NCBI GenBank assembly: GCA_015296085.1
Contig: DVDT01000039.1
Coordinates: 1 to 64,000, forward strand
Length of the DNA stretch: 64,000 nucleotides
From: Trichormus sp. M33_DOE_039
Lineage (GTDB): Bacteria; Cyanobacteriota; Cyanobacteriia; Cyanobacteriales; Nostocaceae
Direction of reading: 5' to 3'
Under the pieces are notes generated by a model, which did no database searches, was not told the origin of the DNA, and saw nothing but the letters and a program-made list of their open reading frames with translations. The position numbers and the translations under genes are program-made. Shown in pieces: positions 54,213 through 63,277 of the stretch. Position 1 is the stretch's first letter, and each line of letters begins with the position of its first letter.

Positions 54213-54812
54213 ATGGTGAAGATACCTTCATTTAGTGGTAAGTCAAAACCGCCAGAACGCCGAACTAGAAGAAAAACTTTGGCGGATTGGCATCCTGCTT
54301 GGTTACAGGTAATGAATTGGGGCATCATAGTTGGGTCTGTTTTGTTATGTTTGCTATTATTACCTACTCGCTTTCCTGGCACAGAATTATTAGGAATTGG
54401 GCCAAATTGGCTATTAATTTGGGTAGTTGCTTGGAGTGTCAAGCGATCGTTCTGGGCCGGAACTTTAGCAGGGATTATCTTAGGTTTGCTTCAAGATGCC
54501 CTAACTTCACCTAATCCATCTCATGCGATTACGTTGGGTTTAGTAGGATTGCTCACTGCCATACTCCAGAAGCAGCGTTTTATTCAAGAGGATTTTATCT
54601 CTATTGCTTTGATCGTCTTTGTGATGGCAGTTGTGGCAGAAACCCTATTTGGATTGTTACTAAGTATAGGAAGCGATCGCCTCTCCAAAGATTTCATCTG
54701 GGCATACTATCAGCGCGTGACCTTAGCTTCTGCCATTCTTAGTAGTCTTTGGGCCCCGGTTCTCTATTATCCTCTCAATCTGTGGTGGGAAAAAATGAAA
54801 GCTAGTCAATAG
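54213..54812 (+). CDS. mreD: Rod-shape-determining protein MreD
   Basis: A 199-residue membrane protein with about five helices (GIIVGSVLLCLLLLP, WLLIWVVAWSVKRS, GTLAGIILGLLQDALT, ISIALIVFVMAVVAETLFG, and a last one near SAILSSLWAPVLYY). The GxxxGLLQDA helix is the clearest MreD feature. A basic N-terminal tail of about 28 residues (SGKSKPPERRTRRKT) is added. It starts at an ATG 64 nt after mreC. The stop codon (TAG) and the last codon lie at the beginning of the 96-nt repeat, as in the hydrolase gene at 31.8 kb. Confidence 0.88.
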   Translation: MVKIPSFSGKSKPPERRTRRKTLADWHPAWLQVMNWGIIVGSVLLCLLLLPTRFPGTELLGIGPNWLLIWVVAWSVKRSFWAGTLAGIILGLLQDALTSPNPSHAITLGLVGLLTAILQKQRFIQEDFISIALIVFVMAVVAETLFGLLLSIGSDRLSKDFIWAYYQRVTLASAILSSLWAPVLYYPLNLWWEKMKASQ

Positions 54813-54900
54813 TGAGATAGTGCGTTCCTGTCGCCTTGTGTTGGAAAGCAACTATCGTTAGCGTAGCGGTAGCGACGTTAGGAGAGTCACCCGCAAGGGT
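54805..54900 (+). repeat. 96-nt 3'-end repeat, copy 2
   Basis: Second copy of the element at 31820-31915 (about 91 % identical by hand count). It begins with GTCAATAGTGAGATAGTG, spanning the mreD stop, and ends CACCCGCAAGGGT. It is followed by heptamer-like TTAGTCATT repeats. Confidence 0.8.
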
Positions 54901-55045
54901 TATTAGTCATTCGTCATTAGTTTTTTTTCTTACACCCCTATGCCTTCAATGCCCAGTCCCCAATAATCGCTTAGGGATATTACTGTTTAGGTATCGCTAT
55001 TCAAGCAGTTAGCGTGCAGAATATTTACAGTATTGCCCAAGATTT

Positions 55046-56254
55046 ATGGATAACTTGCCAGTGGTTGCTCAAGCGGATGCCTCTCCACCAAATAACACTC
55101 AAGATAATGAATTTTTAGTGCGATCGCCCAATGATTCTCATTCACAAACACCACAGCCTGTAGGCAGTGAGTTTGATCGGGCGATGATGCAACGCTGTTT
55201 GGAACTTGCTCGCCGTGCTTTGGGACGCACTTCACCTAATCCGTTAGTAGGGGCAGTAATTGTTAAAAATGGGAAAATAATTGGGGAAGGTTTTCATCCC
55301 CGTGCAGGTGAACCTCATGCAGAAGTTTTTGCCCTCAGAGCAGCCGGAGAACTAGCGCGTGGTGCTACAGCCTATGTTAGCCTCGAACCTTGTAATCACT
55401 ACGGCCGGACTCCCCCTTGTTCTGAAGCTTTAGTGGCGGCTGGTGTCGCTAAGGTAGTAGTGGGAATGGTTGATCCTAACCCTTTGGTAGCTGGTGGTGG
55501 GATTAATAGGTTACGGGCGGCGGGAATTGAGGTGTTGGTGGGTGTAGAAACTGAAGCTTGTCAACAACTCAATGAGGGTTTTGTGCATCGCATCCTGCAC
55601 AAGCGACCTTTAGGAGTTTTGAAATACGCAATGACTTTAGATGGCAAAATAGCCACTAATTCCGGTCATAGTGCTTGGGTAACAAACCAAACTGCTCGTA
55701 GTGAAGTGCATCAATTGCGGGCGGCTTGCGATGCGGTGATTGTTGGTGGTAATACTGTGCGCCAAGATAATCCTTACCTGACTAGCCATCAAGTAGAGGC
55801 TCACAATCCTCTAAGGGTGGTGATGAGTCGCTCTCTCAATTTGCCTACTGATGCCCGTCTGTGGCAAACAGCAGACGCTCCCACTTTGGTATTGACGCAA
55901 GTCGGTGCTAACCCGGACTTCCAAAAATTCTTAATAGAAAAAGGAGTAGAGGTATTAGAGTTACCCTCTCTCACACCAAAAGCCGCAATAGAGTATTTGT
56001 ACGACAGAGGTTTTTGTAGTGTTTTGTGGGAATGTGGCGGGACTTTAGCTGCAAAAGCGATATCTGAAGGTGCAGTGCAGAAAATCTTAGCCTTTATTGC
56101 CCCCAAAATTATTGGCGGTAATCATGCACCTACACCTGTAGGTGATTTAGGTTTAACCTCTATGACAGAAGCTCTTATTTTAGAACGTGTGCGTTGGCGT
56201 GTCGTTGGTGGCGATTGTTTAGTAGAAGGTTATTTGCCACAAAAGCACTCATAG
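55046..56254 (+). CDS. ribD: Bifunctional riboflavin deaminase/reductase
   Basis: A 402-residue protein. After a non-conserved N-terminal part of about 45 residues, the deaminase domain has zinc ligands His in GEPHAEVFAL and two Cys in EPCNHYGRTPPC. The reductase domain follows with LKYAMTLDGKIATNSGHSAW, CDAVIVGGNTVRQDNPYL and the closing LWECGGTLAAKAI. It catalyses steps 2 and 3 of riboflavin synthesis. The ATG at 55046 is the first in frame; a start at MMQRC (about residue 47) would fit the core just as well. Confidence 0.92.
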   Translation: MDNLPVVAQADASPPNNTQDNEFLVRSPNDSHSQTPQPVGSEFDRAMMQRCLELARRALGRTSPNPLVGAVIVKNGKIIGEGFHPRAGEPHAEVFALRAAGELARGATAYVSLEPCNHYGRTPPCSEALVAAGVAKVVVGMVDPNPLVAGGGINRLRAAGIEVLVGVETEACQQLNEGFVHRILHKRPLGVLKYAMTLDGKIATNSGHSAWVTNQTARSEVHQLRAACDAVIVGGNTVRQDNPYLTSHQVEAHNPLRVVMSRSLNLPTDARLWQTADAPTLVLTQVGANPDFQKFLIEKGVEVLELPSLTPKAAIEYLYDRGFCSVLWECGGTLAAKAISEGAVQKILAFIAPKIIGGNHAPTPVGDLGLTSMTEALILERVRWRVVGGDCLVEGYLPQKHS

Positions 56255-56412
56255 CTGTAATGTGTCCACTTTTTTTCGGAGAAGTTGATGCGATCGCTCA
56301 TATCAACCTAAAATTACTAAACTTCATCCCCTTGTGGGTGCAGTCAATCTAAAAGTGTTTCCCTCAAATCCCAAATTGGCTAACTATGGACGATACTATA
56401 ATCCATATGTTA

Positions 56413-56631
56413 CTATAAACACTGTCTTTCATAAGCAATATCACGTATTAAAGACAGCCGAGATTGGATGTAGTCAGTCAGGAAATCGGTTTCATTCGGT
56501 TCTAACAATGCTTGGGCTGTGGTCTGGTGTGTCAACCATTGCACCAAGCTAGCATCGTCCATCTGCAAAAGGGTTTTGGTTTGGGAATTTTCAACCACAG
56601 CCCATAGCTGACGCAGAATTTTAGGAGTCAT
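56413..56631 (-). CDS. Short hypothetical protein
   Basis: A 72-residue, soluble, helical protein: MTPKILRQLWAVVENSQT, LLQMDDASLVQWLTHQ, and NETDFLTDYIQSRLSLIRDI. I choose the ATG at 56631, with AGAGG 5 nt upstream; a TTG 48 nt further up is in frame. No known domain. The good ribosome site and ordered helical heptads support a real gene, likely a cyanobacterial family of unknown role. It is tail to tail with ribD. Confidence 0.6.
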   Translation of the reverse strand: MTPKILRQLWAVVENSQTKTLLQMDDASLVQWLTHQTTAQALLEPNETDFLTDYIQSRLSLIRDIAYERQCL

Positions 56632-57241
56632 CAGACCTCTATCTTGATCATTAAGCTCAGTTGTTTTCAGATTACACAATTACAGCGACAGATCACGAAT
56701 TAACGTACAAGCCGAGACAAGTATTATTAAAAACTTAATATAGAGATTTAAAACTTGATTAAGTTTAAGAATGTAAACACTACACTAAATAATTAACAAA
56801 AGTTAAAAGTCGTCTATTTGTGAGTCTGGAATTTGATTGTAAGGTCAAAGAGATTTGAAATATTAACACCTTACTGCACACTTCAATAAAATGTACTCAG
56901 AACAAATACCTGTTACAGATGATTAAATCACTGATTTATTTAAGAAAATTCTAGCATTTCAGAGCCAAAAATAGATAAGTGGCACTATTTTGCAAATATT
57001 GAAATTAGGGGTGTAAGGATATTAAGGAGAGAAGAACTAATGATTTTTGATGATTGAAGGGGAAAGATAGTAGAAAAAATCCTTCTAATACCCAATTAAC
57101 GGTCAAATTAGGGAGCTTTAAGCATAAAATATACAGTAGTAACGCACTCTTAGAGACAATAGTGCGTTATGCTGTCTCGAGCGCGTCCTAAAATTTGAAT
57201 GTTTTTTACTGGGAATTCCCTGAGTGAAACTCAACACAATT
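56632..57241. other. 610-nt intergenic region
   Basis: AT-rich, with no gene. Only the hairpin at 57140-57169 near the right end is notable. Confidence 0.45.
57140..57169 (-). terminator. Hairpin downstream of the QueD-family gene
   Basis: TAACGCACT pairs with AGTGCGTTA around 12 nt. It is about 75 nt after the QueD-family stop, reading leftward, with TATATTTTATG beyond. Confidence 0.5.
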
Positions 57242-57628
57242 TCAATCTTCGTACTCTACCCAGCTATTAGGTGTCTCAGAAACATGTACTTTTAGTTGTG
57301 TTTCTGGCGGTAATTTCTTCTTAGTTTCGTCGTAGATGTACTTAGCAATCATTTCAGCAGTTGTTTCATATTCAGGGGGCATAATTTCATTGAGAACACC
57401 ATGATCAAGCCCTCCTTTTGTTGAATCCTGCTTTGGCCAACGTAAGGTTCTAAAATCAGCTACCATCACTGGATGTGGACAATATTGTGAAGCGTGTAGT
57501 TGTGTAGATGTAACTTCGATACGGACTTGATAATTATGCCCGTGCATTCGGCCGCAGGGGCCATTGTAATCTTTAATGTAGTGAGCAGCATTAAAGGTAA
57601 ATTCTGTTACAACTTTCCATTTAGGCAT
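57242..57628 (-). CDS. 6-carboxytetrahydropterin / 6-pyruvoyl-tetrahydropterin synthase family
   Basis: A 128-residue T-fold enzyme. It begins MPKWKVVTEFTFNAAHYIK with the first zinc His, followed by catalytic Cys and two zinc His in CGRMHGHNYQVRIEV. DHGVLNEI and the closing Glu-containing VHVSETPNSWVEYED complete the active site. Members make either queuosine precursor (QueD) or pterin; I cannot separate them, though bacterial relatives usually serve queuosine. I use the ATG at 57628; an upstream in-frame ATG at 57670 has its own purine-rich site and remains possible. Monocistronic. Confidence 0.85.
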   Translation of the reverse strand: MPKWKVVTEFTFNAAHYIKDYNGPCGRMHGHNYQVRIEVTSTQLHASQYCPHPVMVADFRTLRWPKQDSTKGGLDHGVLNEIMPPEYETTAEMIAKYIYDETKKKLPPETQLKVHVSETPNSWVEYED

Positions 57629-57670
57629 CTTAAATATAACCTCTTGGTCGAGTCTTAAATTAATGATCAT

Positions 57671-58268
57671 ACTTCTCTATATTATGAGAGTAACCATCAA
57701 TGTATTTATACTTATTGATGATTACTTGATTAAATTATCTAGATGATGATTTGATCCACCGAAATTAAATAAGATTCAGTCAGCAGAATATATATCAAAC
57801 ATCAAGCAATTATTTGTATTTATTTACTCTGACGCACTCAAATTAATATACTAAATATAAATTAAATGGGATAAAAGTATGTGTATCTAGGAATAATGAG
57901 TAACACATATTTTGACTGAAGTATATCAATAAGTGTAGCGTAGACAAGAAGTGGATGACCGCAGAATAGCAATTTCCCCTGATGAGAAATTACTACAACG
58001 GAACGCAACTTGGTATCAGTTATTCCTGAAGAAATAAATTTTGAGGGAAAGGATATAAAAGAAATTTTTTCTTTTATAAGTGTTTGGTCAACAGACAGAA
58101 AAATAGCTTCAGCTTCAGCTAGTATTTCTAGACTTGAATAGGATTCATGATGGGAAAGAATTTTACTAGTTCAATTATTCAGGCTTAAGGTCTAATAAAA
58201 TAAAGACAACTCAACAAAAAGATATAGCATATACTGAGCATCGACCTTAGCAGTCCCAAGGCGGACGA
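57671..58268. other. Intergenic region with weak coding relic
   Basis: About 600 nt, AT-rich. On the plus strand 57986-58141 has 51 sense codons (RNLVSVIPEEINFEGKDIKE then IFSFISVWSTDRKIASAS) without a start codon, possibly a broken gene remnant. No RNA gene is visible. Confidence 0.35.
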
Positions 58269-58277
58269 TTGATTGTT

Positions 58278-60005
58278 GTGCAACCAGTTGACTTTACGAC
58301 CCTGACAGCCGCTTGCAGTGAACTCCGCACGCACTGGCTACCCTCACGTTTAGAGCAAGTGTATCAGCGCGATCGCTATACTATTGCTATAGCTCTCCGT
58401 ACCCTAAAAACTAGAGGTTGGCTAGAAGTATCTTGGCATCCTCAAGCTGCACACATTGGTATTGGCCACCCGCCACCACGCACACCAGATACTTTTACTT
58501 TTAGCCAACAATTAATACATCAGTTGGGTGGTTTGGCTTTGGTAGGAATTGAGGCGATCGCACCCTGGGAACGCGTGATAGACTTACAATTTGCCCGTCG
58601 TCCGGGAGAAGAGGCACTATATCATCTCTATGTAGAGGTTATGGGCAAATATAGCAACGCCATCCTCACGGAAGCTAATAATCTCATCATTACGGCTGCT
58701 CATCAAGTCAGTCAACAACAGTCTAGTGTTCGCCCCATCCAAACGGGACAACCTTATGAAACACCGCCAAAATTGACTGGCCCTGTGCCTAGTTTGCATG
58801 AATCCCCCACACGTTGGCAAGAACGGATTAGCTTAGTCCCAGGTGCGATTAAAAAGCAATTACTCAAAAGTTATAGCGGTTTAAGTGCAGCCTTAGTTGA
58901 ATCGATGTTGCTGGCGGCGAATATAGCACCAGACACTAACACTGATAGCCTCACGCCAGAAGATTGGCAAAGACTTTGGCAAAACTGGCAGTTATGGCTA
59001 CAAACTTTAGAAAAGGGCAATTTTCAGCCAGCTTGGACTCCAGATGGCTACACAGTGATGGGTTGGGGTGGAGTTACTCCGGCTAAGGATGTTCAGACAT
59101 TAATTAATGAGTATTACACTGGAAAACTCAATCAGCAGCTATTTACGCAATTACGCCATCAATTAACCCAGAAATTGAATAATATTCTAGGTAAATTACG
59201 GAATAAAGCGCAGACATTTAGCGATCGCCTGCAACAATCAGATCAAGCTGATGATTATCGCCAAAAAGCTGATTTATTGATGGCGCACTTGCATGAATGG
59301 CAAGCAGGGATGAAAACCATTAACCTGCAAGACTTTGAGACTGGTGAACCTGTAGCGATAGCACTCCAACCCGATAAAAATGCTGTGCAGAATGCCCAAA
59401 ACCTCTACAAGCAGCACCAAAAACTCAAACGCGCCCGCATCGCTGTAGAACCATTACTACAAGATGTCCAAACAGAAATTGATTATTTAGAACAAGTTGA
59501 AGCTGCAATTTCTCAGATAGATAATTATCAAACCGCAGAAGATTTACAAGCTTTAGAAGAAATCCGCGATGAATTAATTGGACAAAAATATTTAGAAGAA
59601 TTAGATTATCGTCGTCGTAGTAATGAAACTACGAGCATCAACTTTCGTAACTACTCTACACCTAATGGCTTTCAAGTTTTAATTGGTCGCAACAATAGTC
59701 AAAATGACCAATTAACTTTTCGGGTAGCTGGAGATTATGACTTGTGGTTTCATGCTCAAGAAATACCTGGTAGTCATGTACTCTTGCGTTTAGAACCTGG
59801 TGCTGTACCAGACAACACAGACTTACAATTTGTCGCCAACCTTGCAGCTTACTATAGTCGCGCCCGTCAAAGTGACCAAGTACCAGTAGTTTACACCGAG
59901 CCAAAACACGTCTACAAACCCAAGGGTGCAAAACCAGGAATTGCTATTTATAAACAAGAACGCATTATTTGGGGAAAACCGCAATTGGTGGAATTAGGGG
60001 TATAG
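58278..60005 (+). CDS. rqcH: RqcH/NFACT-family ribosome quality control protein
   Basis: A 575-residue NFACT protein, formerly called fibronectin-binding. N-terminal NFACT-N domain has VDFTTLTAACSELRTHWLPS, IALRTLKTRGWLEVSW and VIDLQFARRPGEEALYHLYV. A coiled-coil middle has LRNKAQTFSDRLQQSDQADD and LYKQHQKLKRARIAVEPLL. The C-terminal NFACT-R domain has GFQVLIGRNNSQNDQLTFRV and DLWFHAQEIPGSHVLLRL. These proteins bind obstructed 50S subunits and add Ala tails. Where the catalytic DR pair is expected I read ER (WERVIDLQF), which may be conservative. I choose the GTG at 58278 (VQPVDFTTL). Confidence 0.9.
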   Translation: MQPVDFTTLTAACSELRTHWLPSRLEQVYQRDRYTIAIALRTLKTRGWLEVSWHPQAAHIGIGHPPPRTPDTFTFSQQLIHQLGGLALVGIEAIAPWERVIDLQFARRPGEEALYHLYVEVMGKYSNAILTEANNLIITAAHQVSQQQSSVRPIQTGQPYETPPKLTGPVPSLHESPTRWQERISLVPGAIKKQLLKSYSGLSAALVESMLLAANIAPDTNTDSLTPEDWQRLWQNWQLWLQTLEKGNFQPAWTPDGYTVMGWGGVTPAKDVQTLINEYYTGKLNQQLFTQLRHQLTQKLNNILGKLRNKAQTFSDRLQQSDQADDYRQKADLLMAHLHEWQAGMKTINLQDFETGEPVAIALQPDKNAVQNAQNLYKQHQKLKRARIAVEPLLQDVQTEIDYLEQVEAAISQIDNYQTAEDLQALEEIRDELIGQKYLEELDYRRRSNETTSINFRNYSTPNGFQVLIGRNNSQNDQLTFRVAGDYDLWFHAQEIPGSHVLLRLEPGAVPDNTDLQFVANLAAYYSRARQSDQVPVVYTEPKHVYKPKGAKPGIAIYKQERIIWGKPQLVELGV

Positions 60006-60090
60006 GGGAAATGAAGAAAAATTTTACCCCAGTCTCGATAGACAATTCAATTTTGGATAACTAATTATCATTTAATAATTGGAGAGCATA

Positions 60091-60417
60091 ATGGTTAATC
60101 AAACAAATCCTCCGCAGAATGTGATTGATTGTGTGCAGATTATTTTGGATGCGATCGCCACAGGAAATTACGACCTTTTTCTAACAGTTGGTGATGTTGA
60201 CTATCAAGCAGGGATTACCAAAGAAATGTTTGATTCGGTTAGTTCTCAACTCATTCCACGTATGTCTGAAGGTTATACAACCACTTACTTTGGTCAACTC
60301 AAACAACGGGAATATCAAACCTATTTGTGGAAATTGAGTTTTGCCGATGCTGGTGATGAATTTGTAGTACGTATGGCTGTCAATGGAGACAGAGTTGGTG
60401 GAATTTCAATTACTTGA
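60091..60417 (+). CDS. Small hypothetical protein, NTF2-like shape
   Basis: A 108-residue soluble protein: a first helix (NVIDCVQIILDAIATGNYDL), a short region with ITKEMFDSVSSQL, and a beta-rich C-terminal half (YFGQLKQREYQTYLWKLSFA, FVVRMAVNGDRVGG). This helix-then-sheet order is like NTF2/DUF3887-type proteins, but I see no catalytic motif. The ATG at 60091 has GGAGAG upstream. A very strong terminator follows, so it is a separate, probably well expressed transcript, 85 nt after rqcH. Confidence 0.6.
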   Translation: MVNQTNPPQNVIDCVQIILDAIATGNYDLFLTVGDVDYQAGITKEMFDSVSSQLIPRMSEGYTTTYFGQLKQREYQTYLWKLSFADAGDEFVVRMAVNGDRVGGISIT

Positions 60418-60437
60418 TGTTGCTCAAGGCGAGAGAA

Positions 60438-60475
60438 GTAAAAAGGCAATAGATTCTTCTCTATTGCCTTTTTAC
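60438..60475 (+). terminator. Strong rho-independent-type terminator
   Basis: GTAAAAAGGCAATAG and CTATTGCCTTTTTAC form a perfect 15-bp stem with 8-nt loop, including a T5 run, 20 nt after the preceding stop. Confidence 0.8.
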
Positions 60476-60511
60476 TATATTGATAACCAGTCCCCAATCC
60501 CTAATGCCTAA

Positions 60512-61042
60512 TCACTTCTGTAATCTGACATCGATTACAGTTGCATTAAAGTTATAATTAAAACCTTCTAACTCAAAAGGCATACCAATTTTTACCTTAC
60601 TGTTGCCTAAAACTGGCCCATCTTTCGTAACTTCTGCTTGACCTTCTAAAGTCAAAAGCATATCTGTACTAAAATTATTGCTTCTGGGGTCTGGTAATTC
60701 TTTGACAGAACCGTCTGGTTGACCAACTGTTAAAGTTCTAGGTAGTACTTGCACAGATTTAATCCCAATCTCACCGTAAGGTTGATTGCGAATAATAACT
60801 TTCGTTTTGCCACCCGGTTTAAAACCTTGGTCAGTTAACTGTTGAGGATTACGTACATTCAAGCCACGAACAGCTAAATCTACCTCTATCGGCGTTTTTT
60901 TAGCCCCAACTTGAGCGATTGAGCCACCAGTGCCAGGAAAAACGAAAATCCCAAATATCACTAACAGAATAACTAACCCAGCAAATAAGTCGAGTATATT
61001 GATTTTTCCGAACACGCGACCTTTGGAATCTAAAATAGCCAT
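60512..61042 (-). CDS. DUF4330-type membrane-anchored protein
   Basis: A 176-residue protein. After a short conserved start (AILDSKGRVFGKINILDLFA) comes one membrane helix (GLVILLVIFGIFVFPGTGG). The rest is a beta-rich extracytoplasmic domain (KTPIEVDLAVRGLNVRNPQQ, TKVIIRNQPYGEIGIKSVQV, LEGFNYNFNATVIDVRL). It matches DUF4330, common in cyanobacteria, function unknown. Starts at an ATG. It is followed upstream (in transcription) by two beta-propeller-like lipoprotein genes on the same strand. Confidence 0.75.
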   Translation of the reverse strand: MAILDSKGRVFGKINILDLFAGLVILLVIFGIFVFPGTGGSIAQVGAKKTPIEVDLAVRGLNVRNPQQLTDQGFKPGGKTKVIIRNQPYGEIGIKSVQVLPRTLTVGQPDGSVKELPDPRSNNFSTDMLLTLEGQAEVTKDGPVLGNSKVKIGMPFELEGFNYNFNATVIDVRLQK

Positions 61043-61171
61043 AAGAAATTCTTCCAGAGCAGATTCAAGTAATTGATTTTAGCAACAAGTTTGGTGATAA
61101 GGCGTTGGGTTTAGCTTGACAAATAAGTATTTCTTCTTTGGAATTTTGAATTCACGGCGGTAATAGCTTCT

Positions 61172-61699
61172 TTATCGGGGATCTTGAGGTACGTTCACAG
61201 GTTGACCGGAACGGTCATAGACGGAAATATCCCATTGCCCGTTATTGCTAAACTCAAAAGCAATCCTACTACCATCAGCACTAATTGTAGGGTTGCGGAC
61301 TTCTGCTTGCAGGTTAGCAGTTAAATTACGTGATTGACGTGTTTCTCGGTCATAGAGAAAAATTGCCGATCGCCCCTGACGACTAGCGGCAAATACGATA
61401 TAACGAGCATCTTCGGAAACACTCGGATGAGATGCAATGGTATCCAAGGCATTTAAACCCGGTAAATCCATTAAATTGCGTGTCAGAGTGTCAAACAGAT
61501 AAACATCTTGACTACCCCGGCGATCGCTAGTGAACACAATATATCTGCCCGAAGTTTGCGGATTGAGTTCCGATGCCAGACTATTTATACTCCTCCCCCC
61601 CGGATCAAAGGGATAATTCACCAATCGAGGATAGCCAAAACACCCCGTTAATAAACCTGCACAAGCAAGTATAGGAATAAAAATAATAGGTTTAGTCAT
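61172..61699 (-). CDS. Lipoprotein with TolB-like beta-propeller repeats (copy 2)
   Basis: A 175-residue exported lipoprotein: helix PIIFIPILACAGLL, lipobox LTGC (Cys about 20). Three WD40-like/TolB blades follow: PQTSGRYIVFTSDRRGSQDV, VSEDARYIVFAASRQGRSAI and ISADGSRIAFEFSNNGQWDI, each with (S)xDG/GRYIVF. Paralogue of the next gene upstream, 39 nt away, so tandem duplication and co-transcription are likely. Too few blades for a complete propeller, so it may pair with its neighbour or with itself (inference). Confidence 0.78.
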   Translation of the reverse strand: MTKPIIFIPILACAGLLTGCFGYPRLVNYPFDPGGRSINSLASELNPQTSGRYIVFTSDRRGSQDVYLFDTLTRNLMDLPGLNALDTIASHPSVSEDARYIVFAASRQGRSAIFLYDRETRQSRNLTANLQAEVRNPTISADGSRIAFEFSNNGQWDISVYDRSGQPVNVPQDPR

Positions 61700-61738
61700 T
61701 AGTGATTAATCATTATTGATTCTCCCCTGCCCCCAATC

Positions 61739-62299
61739 CTACTGCGGCGGATTCACAGTCGCACCGTTAGGAATGTCTAACTCAATAGTCGGCCCGCGAT
61801 CAAGAACTTCAATGTCCCACTGACCACGGGCGGCGGTTTCAAACACAATATAGCGTCCATCTGGACTGATAGCTGGATTTCTGACCCAACCGCGATAAGT
61901 TGGGGTGACAATTTGTGATTGTTGTGTGGCGCGATCGTAAAGTGCCACTACTGGTCTACCTTGGTCACTCGTGAGGTAGGCAATGTAGCGTCCTGTGTAG
62001 CTGAGGCTAGGACTTTCGATAATGGTCTCACGTCGGTTCAGTCCTGGTATGGAAATGAAGCTTTGTTGTTGCAAATCATACACAAGTAACTGGTGAGTGC
62101 TATTACGATTGGAAATCAACGCTAAAAAGCGACCATTACCACTTAAGGCTGGTTGCTCTTCTGTGTAGCGACTATTGAGAGAAGTAGGGCCAAGAGGTAT
62201 ATCACCAGAGCCACAAGAGGATAGCAAACCCGTCAAACCAAAAAATAGGCCCCAATAAATTGGTCTTTGAAGCCAAAACTGAGAAGTAAATTTTTTCAC
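61739..62299 (-). CDS. Lipoprotein with TolB-like beta-propeller repeats (copy 1)
   Basis: A 186-residue lipoprotein: signal (YWGLFFGLTGLL), lipobox LSSC (Cys about 29). Three blade-like units follow: ALSGNGRFLALISNRNSTHQ, LSYTGRYIAYLTSDQGRPVV and ISPDGRYIVFETAARGQWDI. The pattern and length equal those of the gene after it. Probably envelope-located with a binding role; substrate unknown. It lies downstream of ycf66 with a 54-nt gap, so psbX, ycf66 and these genes may share transcripts. Confidence 0.78.
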   Translation of the reverse strand: MKKFTSQFWLQRPIYWGLFFGLTGLLSSCGSGDIPLGPTSLNSRYTEEQPALSGNGRFLALISNRNSTHQLLVYDLQQQSFISIPGLNRRETIIESPSLSYTGRYIAYLTSDQGRPVVALYDRATQQSQIVTPTYRGWVRNPAISPDGRYIVFETAARGQWDIEVLDRGPTIELDIPNGATVNPPQ

Positions 62300-62353
62300 C
62301 TCAGATATTTACTTGTTTCCGTCGCTTATAAGCTTACATCTATCCCGACTGCT

Positions 62354-63277
62354 TTATATATCATCGAAATCTGTAGAGTTATCAGAATTTATATCTGATT
62401 CATCTATGGGTTTATACGGTACATAATCAGTTGGGATAGCTTCATCATCCTCTATCTGTCGGCGAGGATTACTATCAGCAGGTGGACGACGTTTTCTTGG
62501 TCTGGGGGGTGGTGTATCTTCATTTACTTCTGAACGCGGGGAATTGTTATTATTCCGCCGAGAAGGTTTTCTGGTTTCTCTGCTAGAACTTTCCCAGTCA
62601 TCAGTTTCTCTAGTAGAGGAAGTACCCCAATCTTCTTGATCGTATCTTTCAGTAGTCCGAGTAGATGGACGGGTGGAACGATTGCGGGATGATCTATCTG
62701 TTGATTCTTGGCGATCGCTAGTGCTGCGGCGATCGCTACTAGTACGGCGGGGGGTTGGCTCATCGTAATAATCATCACGGGAAGAACGATCATCTCTACC
62801 AGGGCGAATTCTAGCGCGTACAGGACGTTCTTCTTCTTCTTCCTCTTGATAAGGTAGTGGTTCTAAATCGTCTTCCACTTCCGCCTCGTATCTTCCCCTT
62901 CTTCCACCATACTTGTAATCCCTGCTGACCTCTCGCTCATCCACAATCGGAGTATTGCGTTTGGCTTGTTGAGTAGCAATACTCCGCAGCCGAATACTTT
63001 CAACGGCAAAAAATACCGTTGTTCCCACTAGAAGCAGTTGACCAAATTGCAAAATCGGGTCTAAACGCCATCCTTGGAAAATCAGAATGAAGCCGCACAG
63101 CAAGCCCACAGCCGCAAAAAATATATCTTGATCTCTGGACAGTTCTGGACGCACAGTACGGAGAAAATATAGTGCAGCCCCAGCCACAGCCAGGAAAATT
63201 CCTAAAAATGTGGCTGGAGTTGACCCTACATTTATCTGAGCCAGAACACTGGCTGAGTTCAGCCCAAAATTTAGCAT
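62354..63277 (-). CDS. ycf66: Ycf66-family protein
   Basis: A 307-residue protein. The N-terminal 100 residues carry three hydrophobic helices with STPATFLGIFLAVAGAALYF, DIFFAAVGLLCGFILIFQGW and LLVGTTVFFAVESIRLR, as in plastid Ycf66. The remaining two thirds are low-complexity and charged (Arg, Asp, Glu, Ser: REVSRDYKYGGRRGRYEAE, PYQEEEEEERPVRARIRPG), probably disordered. Function is unknown; the gene is kept in several plastids. It lies downstream of psbX in the same direction, a common cyanobacterial arrangement. Confidence 0.88.
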   Translation of the reverse strand: MLNFGLNSASVLAQINVGSTPATFLGIFLAVAGAALYFLRTVRPELSRDQDIFFAAVGLLCGFILIFQGWRLDPILQFGQLLLVGTTVFFAVESIRLRSIATQQAKRNTPIVDEREVSRDYKYGGRRGRYEAEVEDDLEPLPYQEEEEEERPVRARIRPGRDDRSSRDDYYDEPTPRRTSSDRRSTSDRQESTDRSSRNRSTRPSTRTTERYDQEDWGTSSTRETDDWESSSRETRKPSRRNNNNSPRSEVNEDTPPPRPRKRRPPADSNPRRQIEDDEAIPTDYVPYKPIDESDINSDNSTDFDDI

